A stretch of 64,000 bases of DNA from Plasmodium brasilianum (GCF_023973825.1 NC_090127.1:1584001-1648000); one strand, 5' to 3'. Positions 42,921-56,927 are shown, counted from the stretch's first letter. A program made the numbers and translations. Notes: generated by a model from the letters alone, not told the origin.

Positions 42921-45260
42921 GAAAAGAAAAAATAGCTAGTTCGTCGAACCAAATATATAATCCTATCTTTTTAACAATACTTTGGAGGATCATCCCTAAA
43001 ATGTAAATATGCACTTAGTGTTATATGCCCACAAATCCGTACTTTTATACATGTATGTATATATATAATCATACAAACGTACGCATATATATATACATGT
43101 GCATATTATATAACTCGAATACTTATACGCATATAATACCATATGAAAGGGGGACTTTTTCCTTCTTTATTTTCAAGCACTTCTCCCATATAGATGGTTG
43201 CAAATTGGGAATAACATTATTACTCTTTTTTGTTTTCCTTTTGTTTTTTATGTTTTGTCACCTTAGCAATACTATTACGTTAAGGAATGTTCTTAATTTT
43301 TAAATCATTTTCTTTCTTATTTATCGAACTATTAAATAGTATAAATATGCATGCTTGTGTTTGCTTCTTGTATTTGAATTTTTTATGTATATTCCACAAA
43401 ATTTAATCCATTTACTATTTATTTTATTATATCTCTTGTTTTCTTTATCCTCTTTTGATAACTTATTTTTAATATTATAACTTTTAGCTTTACGAAATTT
43501 TTTTTTAATTTATATATTTTTTGGTTTCTCTTTTTTATTTTATTTTTTTCTTTCCTTTTCATAATTAAAGAGGAATGGGAAAAAACAGAAAAAAATAGAT
43601 TAAGTTGTTAATTATAGAAAATAAAGTGATAAAAATAAAAAATAAGTAATAAAATAATGAATCACAAAATGATGGATGACAAAATAATGGATGACTAAAA
43701 AAAGAATGACAACATAACGAATGATTAAATTTTAAAATTTAGAATGATGAATGTTGAATACTTATTCACTCATACTCTAATGTGTGTTTCATTATTTAAT
43801 TTTTCTGTGGGCACAAAATAGATATACACAAGAATATACGCTTCAATTTTTTTCGTGTTCTGTAAGCAAATATATCTTATCAATCTTTTTTTTTTTTTTT
43901 ATTTTAATGAACAATAATTACTGTTTTTGTATTTTTCCTTTAACATTTGCAAAGTACTCCTATGTATAAATGTGATATAGCAAGAACGGGGACCAAACTG
44001 CTTGTATCATCTACTATAATTTATCCTTCCTACATAAATGATTATATATCGTTACATACGCATATAAATATGTATGTATGTGTACATACTTTATCGTACT
44101 AGCATTATATAGGCTAAATTGTTGCGTAAATATTGAACTTACTACTAAATACACGAAAAAAATTAAAAAAAAGTATAAGAAATACTTATTTTAAAAATAT
44201 TTATCATAATTATTTCGTTAAAATTATTTAACATATAAAATAAAAATGAAAAATCCAAAAAAAAAAAAAAAAAAAAAAAGAGGGAAATGATAAAGGAGAA
44301 AAGAGAAAAAAACATGAAAAAGAAGAGAAGAAAATAGAGAAGATATAATTAAATTTGAACCTACTAATTTTTACATGCACTTCTGGAATTGATTGGAAGC
44401 AACACGAGAAACTAAATCAGGAGTATTATTGTATATAATTAAATTAAAAGCAAAAAATACATATTTTAAATAGTTTTTTTTTTTTTTTTTGTGAAATAAT
44501 TCTGTATATATAAGAACTTCTTATTGTTAAGACATCATAATGCTTATTCTTTTACTGATTGAATAGTCCTTAAAAATTACACATTTTCCTTTCTACGGAA
44601 AAAAAAAAAAAAACTTAAAAACTTGTGTAATAACTCACGAATTTTCTTAATAATTATAAAAAACGAGTGATATAAAATAGATAAAACGAATTGATCTATG
44701 TATTATATAAAAACCGGAAAAAAAGTGCGAATTATATAAAATTTTTTTTTTTTTTTTTTTTTTGTTGGTGCATGCATCCTTAATAATAAATGTTTTCAAA
44801 ACATTAGCATGTATGTGATTTTTTCATATAAAAATAAGACAACTTGTATTTTTTTTTTACCTTTAATTTTTTTTGTTCTTATTTTTGTTCTTGTTTTTGT
44901 TTTTCTTTTTGCTTGCTTTTTTTTTTTTTTTTTTTTTCTTGTTCTGTCCTATTTATGTACTGTTGTATAAGTTATTTGAAATAAAATTATAAAAAAAAAA
45001 ATGAAAAAGAAAACGTAATGCCTTGATTTAACTCCTAATGATAAAAAAATTTCTTCCCATTTTATATTAAAGTATATTTTATTTTTCTTTCATGTGGTTA
45101 TCTTTATTTATATTAATGATTTTACAGTAATGTATAGCGGAATATATGCATGTATTTGTACACACATTTTCGCATGTACAGTAGCGTCGTTTTTCGTACA
45201 AACATTATATCTATAAATAGCCATCTAGATATCTATTCAACACAGTTTCATGAGTCCATA
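42921..45260. other. Intergenic region between PTRAMP and the TSR gene
   Basis: About 2.3 kb. Poly(A) at 44260-44279, poly(T) at 44742-44763 and 44918-44938. A less A+T-rich patch at about 44375-44430 could encode TSGIDWKQHEKLNQEYYC, but no splice context joins it to the next gene, so it is not called. It should hold the promoter and 5' UTR of the TSR gene. Confidence 0.6.
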
Positions 45261-47166
45261 ATGGAAATTAAAATGGACTATAATAAAAAATTTTTAAAAT
45301 TTCGAATTGCAAAATTAATTTATTTTTTCTTGTTAATAAAAATAAATACACTTAAAATAAGAAAAGGTCCCATAGAGTCAGGAAATAAACTACATAAGAA
45401 TGAAGAGAAGATTACTGTATTCCATAGAGTATTGCCTTATTTTTCTATGGAAGCAACAGTATTTGAAGATAATAAAATAAATAAAATAAGCCATGAAAAA
45501 AATATATGTGCAAAATTAGTTAAAGATCACAAAAATTTTAATTCTCCATTAGAGAAAAGGTACAAACTCGAAAATAGAGAGTATACTATCGAAATAAGGA
45601 ATAAAGAAAACACATACCACTATACCAATAATCTTTTAAAAAATTTGGGATTAGAGTTATGTAATAAAGTATTAATATTTTCTATTGCTATTACTAATGA
45701 CCTATGTGAGTTTGATATATATAATAATTATACATTATATATTAATTACTTAAAAAATGTACAAATTGAACATCTACAAACTGCATTATTGCATGGACGA
45801 TTTTTATTTTTAAAATTACCTCAATCTTTTGATTTGAATAAAAGTATTCCTACATTTTCTGAAAATGAATATATTATAAAAAAAGGAATACTAGAAAATG
45901 ATATTATAAAATTTGACTTCACAAATATTATTCTAAATCAAGTATGTAATTCCTCATCTGATCAAATACGCAAGCCATTTGATGAGAATAAAAATTCAAA
46001 TAATAATAAGGATAACCAAAATAAAAAAAAAATAATAAATTTTGTTGTTATAACTTCGCATGTGTTGAGTGATATTATTATTTTCCCATCAACAATTATG
46101 AATGCAGAATATGTCAAAAATTATAAAAATATGAAGAATGTTGTAAAGATTAAAAAAAGTAAATTAGAAAAGATTTATCTCTTTTTGTGCTATTCTTTTA
46201 GCATTTTTCTTTTGATTAAAAATAAAATCTATTTTCCTTCTGTACTAAAAATATAATGTTTTTCTTTTTTTTCTTTATATCCCCCAAATTGCAGAAATAG
46301 TAAAAAATTTTACTGACTGGGTTGGATGGTCCCCCTGTTACAACATATGTAGTGATAACTTTTCCTACAAGTGCAGATATAATAATTGTATGAATGATGA
46401 AAGTGCTTTTTGCGATCAGCATTTACTTTTGGATTTTTACGAGTGTGAACCTAAGACTTGTAAAAATGAGTTGAACGGTATTATCCAAAAAAAAAAAAAA
46501 AAAAAAAAAAATACACATATAGATGGAAATAAAAATGGAAGTGGAAATACATATGCTAATACCTAGCTACAAAATTAGCTAAATTAAATTCCTTCCATTT
46601 TTTTTTTTTTTTTTTCTGTTTGCGTGATTTTAATATAGGTCCAAATGAAGATGGAAAAAAAGAAGAAAAACCTTCTTCATCCAGTGAACAGAATACGACG
46701 GATGAGGATGGATATTTATTAGATGATGACACAATGTCAGGGAAAAGAAAACATGAGAAAACAAACTTTTTCATGTGGATAATAAATAGTAAATACTATA
46801 AAAAATGCACATATATGTATAAATATGTATATACATACTGTAAATATATATGTGTCTATATACAATATATATTTAAATACGCACACTTTGAATATACCCA
46901 TATAGAAATGTCGATTGAAACTTCTTTTTTCCTTCCCTTAATTTTTAGATAAAAAGCTTTCCCTTGGTCTTTTAATATTTTTTATCGTTGTCATAATACT
47001 TGGATGTCTGTATTGCTATGTAAAGTAACTTTTTTTTTCTGCTTTTTTATATTTTTATTTTAGCAAAAAAGCATATATTTGGAATAAATATTTTTCGTTC
47101 TTTCTTTTCAGCTCCAGTCTAGGCTTTCATAACGACGAAGAATATTACGTATCAAATTATAGATAG
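45261..47166 (+). CDS. Type I membrane protein with one thrombospondin repeat
   Basis: Five exons with consistent phases: 45261-46158, 46295-46477, 46639-46788, 46949-47024, 47112-47166, giving 453 residues. The start is ATG 45261, because the signal peptide (IAKLIYFFLLIKINTL) follows it closely. An in-frame ATG at 45150 or a spliced 5' exon (acceptor-like AACACAG at 45239-45245) is possible. Exon 1 encodes an ectodomain of about 280 residues that I do not recognise. Exon 2 encodes a TSR module, FTDWVGWSPCYNIC, with seven Cys in all. Exon 3 is an acidic Ser/Glu-rich stalk (KKEEKPSSSSEQNTTDEDG). Exon 4 is a transmembrane helix (LSLGLLIFFIVVIILGCLYC). Exon 5 is a short tail ending HNDEEYYVSNYR, acidic and aromatic like TRAP-family tails but without their penultimate Trp. 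It directly follows PTRAMP on the same strand. Confidence 0.85.
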
Positions 47167-47775
47167 CAATAGTTATACAGTTAAAATTTTTTATTTTTTA
47201 ATTATTCTCTTCATATATATTTTTGAAAGAAACATTCTTATATATTAATTAAAAATTTTTAAAGGTAGATAAAAACATTAGGAATACGTTTTTCCTATTT
47301 TATTATTTACATTTTATTTCTTTTAATTTTTTTTTTTTTTTTTTTTATTTAGTTGTAACATGCATTTTTGTCAAAACACGATAAATGCTATTCACAAATA
47401 TGCTCTACAGAATGAATTACCTATTAATGCACTCCTACTGGAAAATTGCTAAATTTTTTTTATCTTCATAACACTAAATAGGGAAACGTTTATTCCTTAT
47501 GTGTATATGTGCATTGTACACATAACACATATAATGTTTTATTTAAAAATTTTAATTATAGTAAACAGCGTGTACATTATTAACACAATGCAACAAATGT
47601 TATGTTAAAAGAATAAAAAACAAAATTGAATGAGTATGATAAAATAATTTTCACTAATAAAAATTCTTAATTACGAATTAAAATAACTTCAAATCCTAAT
47701 TATATTTGCAATAATTTTGGTACATTCTTACAATTTTTATAATTTTTTTTTTTTTCTCAATTTGGTATTATGTTA
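47167..47775. other. Short intergenic region between convergent genes
   Basis: About 600 bp between the TSR gene (+) and symplekin (-), with an 18-nt poly(T) near 47329. It contains the two 3' UTRs. No other feature is visible. Confidence 0.65.
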
Positions 47776-47967
47776 TCAAGCATTTAATAAGTTCTTCAAA
47801 TAATCTGGGCACATTCTTTTTGCCTATACAGTGTGGAAACAAAAGAAAAAAATGGAAAAAAGGAAAAAAAAGAAAAACAAAAACATAATTAAAATAAAAA
47901 CTAAATTAAGCTTGATATACATCAGATAAACGGAAAATATACTAATCATATACATATACATATATAT

Positions 47968-48011
<44 letters not shown>

Positions 48012-51000
48012 AACACAAATTGGATAAAAAACAGAAAAAATAGGAATAAATTTCGCATTTAGAACTTACCTGCTCGTTTAAAGATATCAATTCCATTAAG
48101 TCGCTTTGTATGGAATGTTTCTGTTGTAAAGCGTTAAAAAGCATCAAGCATTCGTCCCTTCAAAAAAAAAGGAATTAAAAAAATTATCAAAAATACAGTG
48201 AATAAAGGTACTAATAAATAAATAGGTATAGGCACAAGTTGAGCGCCTTTTCTGACATGCGAAGATAGAATTATTTTTCCATATATTATACTTACTTTGG
48301 TAACATAAAAAAAACATAAAAAAGGGAGTGCTTGAAATCGGACCATAACATAGATATACACATTAAAAAGCCTTTCCATATGAATTTATTTGTCCATATT
48401 TTTTTCTGTATCAGTAAGGGCATAATAATACTACTAATAAATTCTCTTAATATATTTATATTTTTTGTTATTTGACACAAAAACCTTCCATATATAGGAA
48501 ATATAGGATTACTATTTTCCGCTATTTGTTGAATTATATTTGCTATATCTTTCACTGTTATATCATTGTACATTTTAATGTTTTCTTGATTATCAACTGT
48601 ATTTAAATTAACTTTTGTTACAAAATAATCTAACATAATTTTTTGAATGTTTTTATTTTTATTTAAATTATAATAAAAATAAAATATTTCAATATTTGTT
48701 ATGTAATAAGATTCATTTTCCTTTTCGTTTTGTTTCTCTAGAATATAGGAATAAGGCAATTGAATAATATTGTTAATGCAACATTTCAAAATTTCAATTT
48801 TTATATTTTCTTCCATCTCATTTTTAATTATTTCACTAAATATATGCAAAATTTGGTCTTTTTTCAAAAATCCAATTAATTCAATAATAAAATGGATATT
48901 TTGATTTTCTAGGTATAAATTATAACAAAAGTTTAGAAAATTAAAGTGGCTCTCCCTTACAGGATGTGAAGGACAATCATACAAATTCTTGCTTATATAT
49001 TTTATTATTTCTATATTAACTTGAAATGCACTATTTTCATTCACAGTATTTGTTTCTTTTGTGGATAATTCTTTATTTTTCTGTTCTTCGTTTTCTGTAC
49101 TTCCTACCTCTTCTTTTACCAATGCTTGCTCCTTACCACCTGTAGGATCTTGTGTCTGTTCTGTTTTCGTTTGTTCTGTTGTAGAATGTTCTGCGGTATT
49201 CGTATTACTATCATTTGTGTCGTTTCTCTGCACCTGATCATCCTTTTGATTCTCCTTTTCATCTACTCCTTTTTCATTCTCCCTTTCCTCATGCCTTTTC
49301 GTATTTTCAATACTGGTATCATTTAATTTGTTATTATATTTTAAAATTCTGAAAAACTCTTCATGAAATAAAGACTTCAATAAAGGTAATGTCTCTATAA
49401 ACTTGTTCAACAAAATTGTCCTTACTTCTTTTTTTAGACAATTACTATATACAAATAAATATAAATGAAAAAATATAGATGATCTCACACATATACTCAA
49501 AAAGTTATCAACTGAATTTATGAAAAAGTTCAAAATATCTTGTAATTCTATATATTTAAACTTATCCATTATTTTTGTTTTATCATCTTCTGACGTTTCG
49601 TTAAAAAGTAAATTAAAATGTAACCAAAAATGATCTTTATTTTTTTCATACCCTTTTTCAATATTGAATAAAACAAATTTACACAATTCATCAACAAAAT
49701 CAATACTTATAAAGTTTAGAAATCTATTTGATTTTTTCATCTTCTCAAGCAATTTTTTTTCTTCCATTAAATCTGTTGTTTTTATGAACAAGACAACGAA
49801 AATTTCTTCTAGTAATATTTTCTGTGATATTTCGTTCCTCTGTAGGCATTCTTTTTCTTCACTATGCTTCTTTTCACTTTCTTCCTCTTCTCTATGCCTT
49901 TCTTTAACTTCTTCCTCTTCGCTTCGCCTCCCTCCATTTCGATCCTCTTCATTTGTTGTCTTCATATGACTTTTCGTATTCGACTTATTCATTCTATTAC
50001 CTTTAATTGCTTGCTCATTTTCCTTATCATTAATTTTTCCAAAACTACTGCTATTATTAAAAAAATCAGTTTCTTTTAGAAACGCTTCCACTGATTGGAA
50101 AATATTTGGCTGATGAAAACCCTTTATATATTCATTTAATTTTTCATTAATTGCAGCATAATTTTTTAAAGAGAGCATCCTTTTTTCGTAGAACGTAATT
50201 TGTTCATAATTCACAAAAATTGATAATATGTCATTGTAAAAAAAGGAAAAATTTGTTAACAAAAAATTATGAACAAAATTAATTAACTCTATTGGCCATA
50301 AATAAAATGCAAAGGGTGAAAAAAAAAGAATATCATTTTTTAAATTTGGGATGTACATACTGCATATATATAACAAAAATAAAATAAAAACTTTGTGATA
50401 AAAAGAATATATTCTTTTCGTGTATGTAAAAAAGTTTACTGTATTATTATAAATTCCTTTTGAAGCAGTTATTAGTTTTTTTAAAAGGGCTCTTATTTCA
50501 TTACTCGACTTAAATAATGTATTAATGTATATACATAGTATGGTTTTTTTTGCCTTAATGTTTTGATTCTTCTTAAGTAAATTAGAAATTAGTGAAAAGC
50601 TAAATATATAATAGTTTGACGAATTCTGAGTCATTGTGGTATATTTTATATAGTAATTGATATTAAAAAGTTCTTCCTCCATTTCGCTCTCTTTTTTACA
50701 TCTAACCTTTATAGTATTATCCTCATCATCCTCATTGCTAGCAGTACTAATAGCTTCTTTATCATTGTACTTAAAATCTGTATTTCTGTTCTCACTCTGG
50801 CTTACACCTACACTTATATTTGCACTTGCAGCACTGTATTTGTACAAATTCGCTTCATTATTTATCTCTTCATTCATATGATACGTATTAGAATTACTAA
50901 TTTTTCTTGGCATTTTTAATGAATTATCGACATAAGCGGTATTATTATCATTATAGTTAAAATTCAACATTTCCATTGTTTCGTTATGGCAATTATTACT

Positions 51001-54000
51001 CCCTTTCTTCTGTGGACTATCATCATACGCCACTTCTCTATTGGTTTCTTTATTCATACAGCCATTATTATATTCTTCTTCTTCATCTTCTTCTTCACTT
51101 AATTCAATTTCAAAATGGGAAAAAGACGCATCTGACGATTCATTATATGTAAGACTATCATAAATATACTTATTTTCACCATCCTTATCAGAATATTTTT
51201 GGATATCATGATAATTAACATTTGGTGAAGACATTAGATACATATTATTGTTATGATCAGTTACTTCTTCCCCAGTAACATGTTCATTATTAATTCTCTT
51301 CTTTTTTTCAAGGGTACTGCAAGAGTTACCATATATAGATTTTTCTTTTATTGCTATATTATATTCGGAGCATTGTTCTTCCTCTTCTAATTCTTTATGT
51401 CTGCTAGTCTTTTCTCTCTTTTGGTTACTTGAAAATTCATCAGTATATCTTTTTTTTATCATGTCTTCTTGCGATTCCTTCTCAACAAAATGTAAAAAAG
51501 AACTATGCTCGATTTTACCTTCCTTATTTTTTAAAAACTTTCCTTTGTTCTTTCTTTCATCTATTATTTCCTTTCTTTTCTCTTCATTTTTTAAAAAAGA
51601 CATGTTATCATTATGTGTGCTATTAATATATCCTTTATAATCAATATGGATATCTATATTATTCAGCCAAATAATTAAATAAATAAAAAACGAAAAGGAT
51701 AACTTAGGAGCTTCTAATATTTGTTCTATAAATGTTTTGATGTATTGATCTCGATGATTTGCTAAGAGTTTATCACTGTGTAAAAAAAATATAAGAAGAT
51801 TTAAAATTTCGTCATATTTACATTTTATTTTGAAACTCCTTTTCTGTAATTCATATCTGTACACACAATCCTTCTTCTTCAATTTTTTTTTTAATTTATA
51901 AAAGTAATTGTAACAAACGGTTGTGTAGCCCAAAATGTCATTGTCGTAGTTGTTACCATAATAGAGATGTGCACAGCTCGTATTCGCTTCCAACCGTTTT
52001 AACTGATTTAATCTTTTCCTTTTTTTGGCCTTTTTCTTTTTTTTTTTCTTTTCATCGATATATGCGTAAAACAGCAAATTGTTAAATATTTTAAATACAG
52101 TAGAATAATTTAGAAAAATATCGTTACGGGTGTCCCCTGTGAACACACATATAGAATTAATTTTTATAGAGTATAAGGTAAGAAAAAAAAACTTTAGCCT
52201 TTCTTTCATCATGCTATTTATAATAATTCTTTTAATAATATTATTAATAATTTTAAGATTATTAATTTTTTTAATAAACACATTTTCACCTAGAACTTGA
52301 ACACTGTTTTCAAGATTGTTATTAAGTATTTGTGAAAATATAAGAAAAAAATATAAATCAACCGTTCCTAGTATAAGTTCATTACTTTTAACATTATCAT
52401 AATATTTTAAATCATTATTCAAAAATTTGGAATACATACTTTTGTAATTCATCTGTTCAATCATATTATTTTGCATATCCGTTGAATAAATCATTTCTTC
52501 TTCCCACTGACTATCACTGATTTTGTAATCCTTATTATCGCCCCTTTTTTCATACACTATACTGTCATCATTAATCTCTTTAAAATTTTCCCTTAAAATG
52601 GGTTTATTTTTATTTAGTCCTACTACACCACTTTCCATGTTACTATTATTCTGATAAGATGTAACGATATGATTCGAGTTGTGCATAAGGTCCATCCCCC
52701 CCTCAGCAATTTTCATAACTGCTTGTTCATATGAATTAGAATTAAAATCATAACCATAAGGACTACCACAAATATTGCTGTCACCTGTATTTGCCCCTAC
52801 AATATCTGTGTTTTTCTTTTTTCTTTTTTTTTTTTGTATAAAATCTATTAAGTTACTCTTCCTGGAACAGTCAAAATTTTCATAAAATTCTTTGTCTAAT
52901 TTAAAATTAGTGAGATATAATTTTTTAATAATTTGATTTATAAAAATGTTTTCCTTTTCTTCTTTTTTAAAATCTTGATTTTCATTTTCGCTTTCATTCA
53001 TTTTTACTTTCAAGTACGACATAATATCTACTTGTTCATTTTTTAACTTCTTATATCCATAATCCTCTTTTCGTAGAATTGTTTTGTTCATATGTTCACA
53101 ATTGAAATTGTTTTCATTGGTTTTTTTTTTTCTTTTTTTTTTTTCTTCTTCTTCTTCTTCTTCTTCTATGTCTATGTCTATTTCTTGTTCCTTTTTTTTT
53201 CCTGAAAGCGCATTGTTCAATGATTGTATTTTTTTTTTTGTTAGTTCATCCGTCGTTCCCTCTTCCCCCATGAAGTTTAATAGACTAGTAATATATGAAT
53301 AATAGAATGAAAAATTTACATTTTTTCTACATATTAATATATACAATTCATTTTTAATATAATAAAACATACAATGAAGAAGTTTTTCTTTATAATTATT
53401 ATTTCCTTTATCAAAGGAATTGGAGCCACGCCCCTTTCTTTTTTCTATATCTTCATCAAGAGAATCAGACATATTTAAATTATCTTCCACATGAATATTA
53501 CAATTTCTGTCTCCATGATATCTCAACCATTTCTTTATATTTCCTTTTAGATGCATTAATTTTTCTATCATTATGAAAATGTTTTCAAGAAAAAAATTTA
53601 GTACAAAGGGAACTTCACGAATTAAATAGAAAATATTTCTCATCAAATGCGTAAGGAAAATAATGTTATCTGTTGTTATTTGATCTATGTTATTTATTAA
53701 ACACCCCAAGTTTTGTAAATATTTACTTGCATTTTGACTAGCATCATCTTGTTGTCCTACATTGTGTGTATTATCAAAAAAGGAGTTATCGAAGAAATTC
53801 ACATAATTCATGCAATTCCTATAATGGGTATCATTCGTATAATAATTCATATAATTATCCATAAAATGCTCTGCTTGATTGTATTTCCTTTCCTGAACAA
53901 TTTTTTCACCTGTTAACAAATCATTTCTGTTGGCAGTGATTACCACATTTTCATTCGTAATATTTTGAAATTCATGTTTTGAATTAAAATGATATATTAA

Positions 54001-55167
54001 CTTATTAAAAATTTCATATTTGGTTCTGTCATTGTTTGTATTATTTACTTCTTCGTTTTTTACCTCCTCATCAACTTTATCCTGTTTAGTTACATGTTCT
54101 TTCTTAATATTTTGTTCTTCTTCTATTTTATTATTTTTACTCTTTTTTATTATATCCTTTTTTATTGTCGTTCTTGGTTTTGCAAATGTTGATGCGATTG
54201 CTTTTTTTATTTTGGCTGAAGAAGAATTATCGTTTGACCAGTTGCCATCTTCCTTGTTTTCGTTCATAAAATTTTCGTCCTTTGCATGATGGAAAATGTT
54301 ATTTGCATTGTTACTAAGATTAAAAAGAATTAAATCGTTAAGCAGTCTAATATTTTGTTCGAGCCAGATTAGTATAATTTCATCATAATTTTTTAAGTCC
54401 ACCTTATCAGTAACATCATTTAAATAAGATATATCAAATATTTCGTTAATAACATGGTGAATTTGTTTATCTTCCCTTAATATTTCTTTAAATATATTTT
54501 TTTTATTTTTTAAAACATGGAAAAAAAATAAAATTTCCTTGGTTAAAATTAACATTAAATTTTTAATGAGATCATATTTATATGGATTATCCGTTATCCA
54601 TTTATAGAAGTGGAAATTCATTAACACGTTGAAAACTTTTGATTTTAATATAACATAATTATGAAATCCTTGTTTAATGTTATTGAGGTTGTTATTCCTA
54701 TAATTATCATCGTCATCATCATCATCTTTTGCGCATAAACAAATTTTTGAAAATAATAAACCTTTTAACAAATAAATAATAATCTTTTTCAAATATTCAA
54801 TAATTTTTACTATATAATATTTTTCCTCAAATAAATTAACAAAGTAAGATATAACTAAATAAGAATAACTTTTATTAATTCTCAAAATAGAACAACAAAA
54901 GGTTAAAATCCTTGTAATGAGCCTTTCCTTAAATGATATAGTATTATTTTTTCCATCATGGCTATGAACACGCTCTAATAATAAATTGACATATGGAATA
55001 ACATAAATATGAATTATCCTACTATTTTTTTTATTTTCATTGTTAAAACATTCGAAGAATATTTGTTCTATTTCATTTATATGCATAATCAATGTTTTCT
55101 CGTCTTCTTCATTGTTTTCGAGTACTTGTATGATCTTTTGAATTCTGCTTTTTTTACTTTTTAACAT
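47776..55167 (-). CDS. Symplekin (mRNA 3'-end processing scaffold)
   Basis: Three exons, minus strand: 55167-48296, 48157-48070 and 47823-47776, phases matching, 2335 residues. The assignment rests mainly on the C terminus, which reads MPLLIQKKIWTNKFIWKGFL, then FYVFFMLPK joined to DECLMLFNALQQKHSIQSDL and ending AKRMCPDYLKNLLNA. This matches the Symplekin_C segment (kxVWKxPKxWxGFxxC ... QLPxxQL). The N terminus (1-150) is Leu/Ile-rich and helical, as expected for the HEAT-repeat domain that binds Ssu72 in animals. The centre holds long Lys/Glu/Asn insertions, so it is far longer than human symplekin (1274). Symplekin/Pta1 scaffolds CPSF and CstF and links cleavage to polyadenylation. The two tiny 3' exons would be missed in a single-frame reading. 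Confidence 0.82.
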
Positions 55168-56284
55168 TTAGTTTTTATGAAATTAAAGTAATCATATATA
55201 ATAATTATATACATATATGTGTATACAATATATATCAACATAAAAATTGCTACAGAGTATAACTGAAGAAAAACAGGCAAAAATCAGCTCCTTAATTTTA
55301 CCTCACACTATTTTTACGTGCTTATATTTATAGTAATAACAATAATGATAATAATAAATGGCTTGGCTTTTAAAATATCACGAAAGTGGGAAATTTTTTC
55401 TCTTATTTTTCTTATATTTTGAGAGTAATTCAAAATTTAAGTCATCATTTTCTTATAAATATCGTACAATGTCAAGGCTTACATTTATGTATAAATAACT
55501 GATTAATATTTCTTTTATTAAAAATTTAATACACTTAATAACAGAGTTACAATGTTTTGCCTTGACGTTCCTTCTAATTATTATTTAAGTATATATGTAA
55601 AAATTTTAAATGAGCACAAAAAAAAAAAAAAAAAAAAAAGCTTTGCTTTTCAAAATATCATAGGCTATTTTCGTTTTACATTTTTTATTTTGAACAAAAT
55701 GAATTAAATTTTATTGCTATATATATGAGTCACAATACCGGTATTACTTGTATGTGTATATATATGCAAAGCCGCCATTTTATATTTCACTTAAATAATA
55801 AATGGACAACGACGAACCTATTTAAAATTTTATATTAATAACAGTACTTTCCATTTTTTTAATTTAGGAGGTGGTGGTTAATATATATACATCCTCAACA
55901 TCCTCAAAATATATTTTTTCTCTTTTTTCATTTTTCTTTCCCTTTCGCTGTTTATTATATTTTTAATTATATTATAGTATGCCTTTTAATCAAAAAACAT
56001 TTAACTTAAAAAAGTTCATCAGTCAGTCTAATTAGTTATATATGTTAAAATAAATGAGAACAAAAGTTATGAGATAAATGTGTTATATAGAAAAAATTTC
56101 TGCTATAAATTTGGGATTATATAGAATATTTTTCATGTTATTGTTTTATTTTTAAAATTTGTACATTTAAAGAATTAAAATGTATAATAAAATGCGTTCC
56201 TTTGGAATTTGTATTGAAAAAATATTGTACACCCATTGGAGGAAAAAGCAAAATAAGAATTTAATTGTATTTTCTTTTTTTTCT

Positions 56285-56515
56285 TTTCTTTTCTTTTCTT
56301 TTTTTTATTCTCTTTTCTTTTTTTTATTCTCTTTTCTTTTTTTAATTCTGTTTTCTTTTTTTAATTCTGTTTTCTTTTTTTAATTCTGTTTTCTTTTTTT
56401 AAATCTCTTTTCTTTTTTTAATTCTGTTTTCTTTTTTTAATTCTGTTTTCTTTTTTTAATTCTGTTTTCTTTTTTTAAATCTCTTTTCTTTTTTTAATTC
56501 TCTTTTCTTTTTTCT
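56285..56515. repeat. 19-bp polypyrimidine minisatellite
   Basis: Roughly twelve copies of TTCTGTTTTCTTTTTTTAA, with TTCTCTTTTCTTTTTTTAA variants, make one strand almost pure pyrimidine over 230 bp. It is non-coding and should be length-polymorphic. Confidence 0.9.
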
Positions 56516-56879
56516 TTATTCTTTTTTTTTTTTCAGATTTATTAGCTATCATTAATTTTAGAATATCTTTAAGCAAATTTTTTTTTATACCCTACTTTGT
56601 TTTATTTTAATTGAAGAATAAAAAAACGAAAAAGAAAAAAGTATATTTATTAGATATTAAAAATGAACGAGAAAACTCATTTTGAATATAACTTAATTTC
56701 AACACAATAACTAAATTTAAAAAAAAATAAAATGATAAATAATAGCAAAAACAATGAGGAAAAATGTTAGTATAAAGAATAACAAAAATGTTAATAAATT
56801 TATCATAAATAATAATATAATAGTAGCATTTTGGGAAATTAAAAGAAACATTAAAATTTTGTAGTAATAATTACGTATA

Positions 56880-56880
<1 letters not shown>

Positions 56881-56921
<41 letters not shown>
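56881..56921. repeat. 41-nt poly(A) tract
   Basis: An uninterrupted run of 41 A, the longest homopolymer in the window. Its length in the assembly may be inexact. Confidence 0.9.

Positions 56922-56927
<6 letters not shown>

Noticed and set aside
44375..44430. Short coding-looking patch between PTRAMP and the TSR gene
   Set aside because: Only about 20 codons, stops close on both sides and no usable splice sites to join it to 45261.
46620..46952. A 110-codon plus-strand frame as a separate gene
   Set aside because: Its first 50 codons are exon 3 of the TSR gene (46639-46788); the rest is intron and later sequence.
49126..54289. Several plus-strand frames of 60-101 codons inside symplekin
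   Set aside because: They are antisense shadows of Lys/Glu/Asn-rich coding DNA and give Ser/Phe/Leu-rich peptides.
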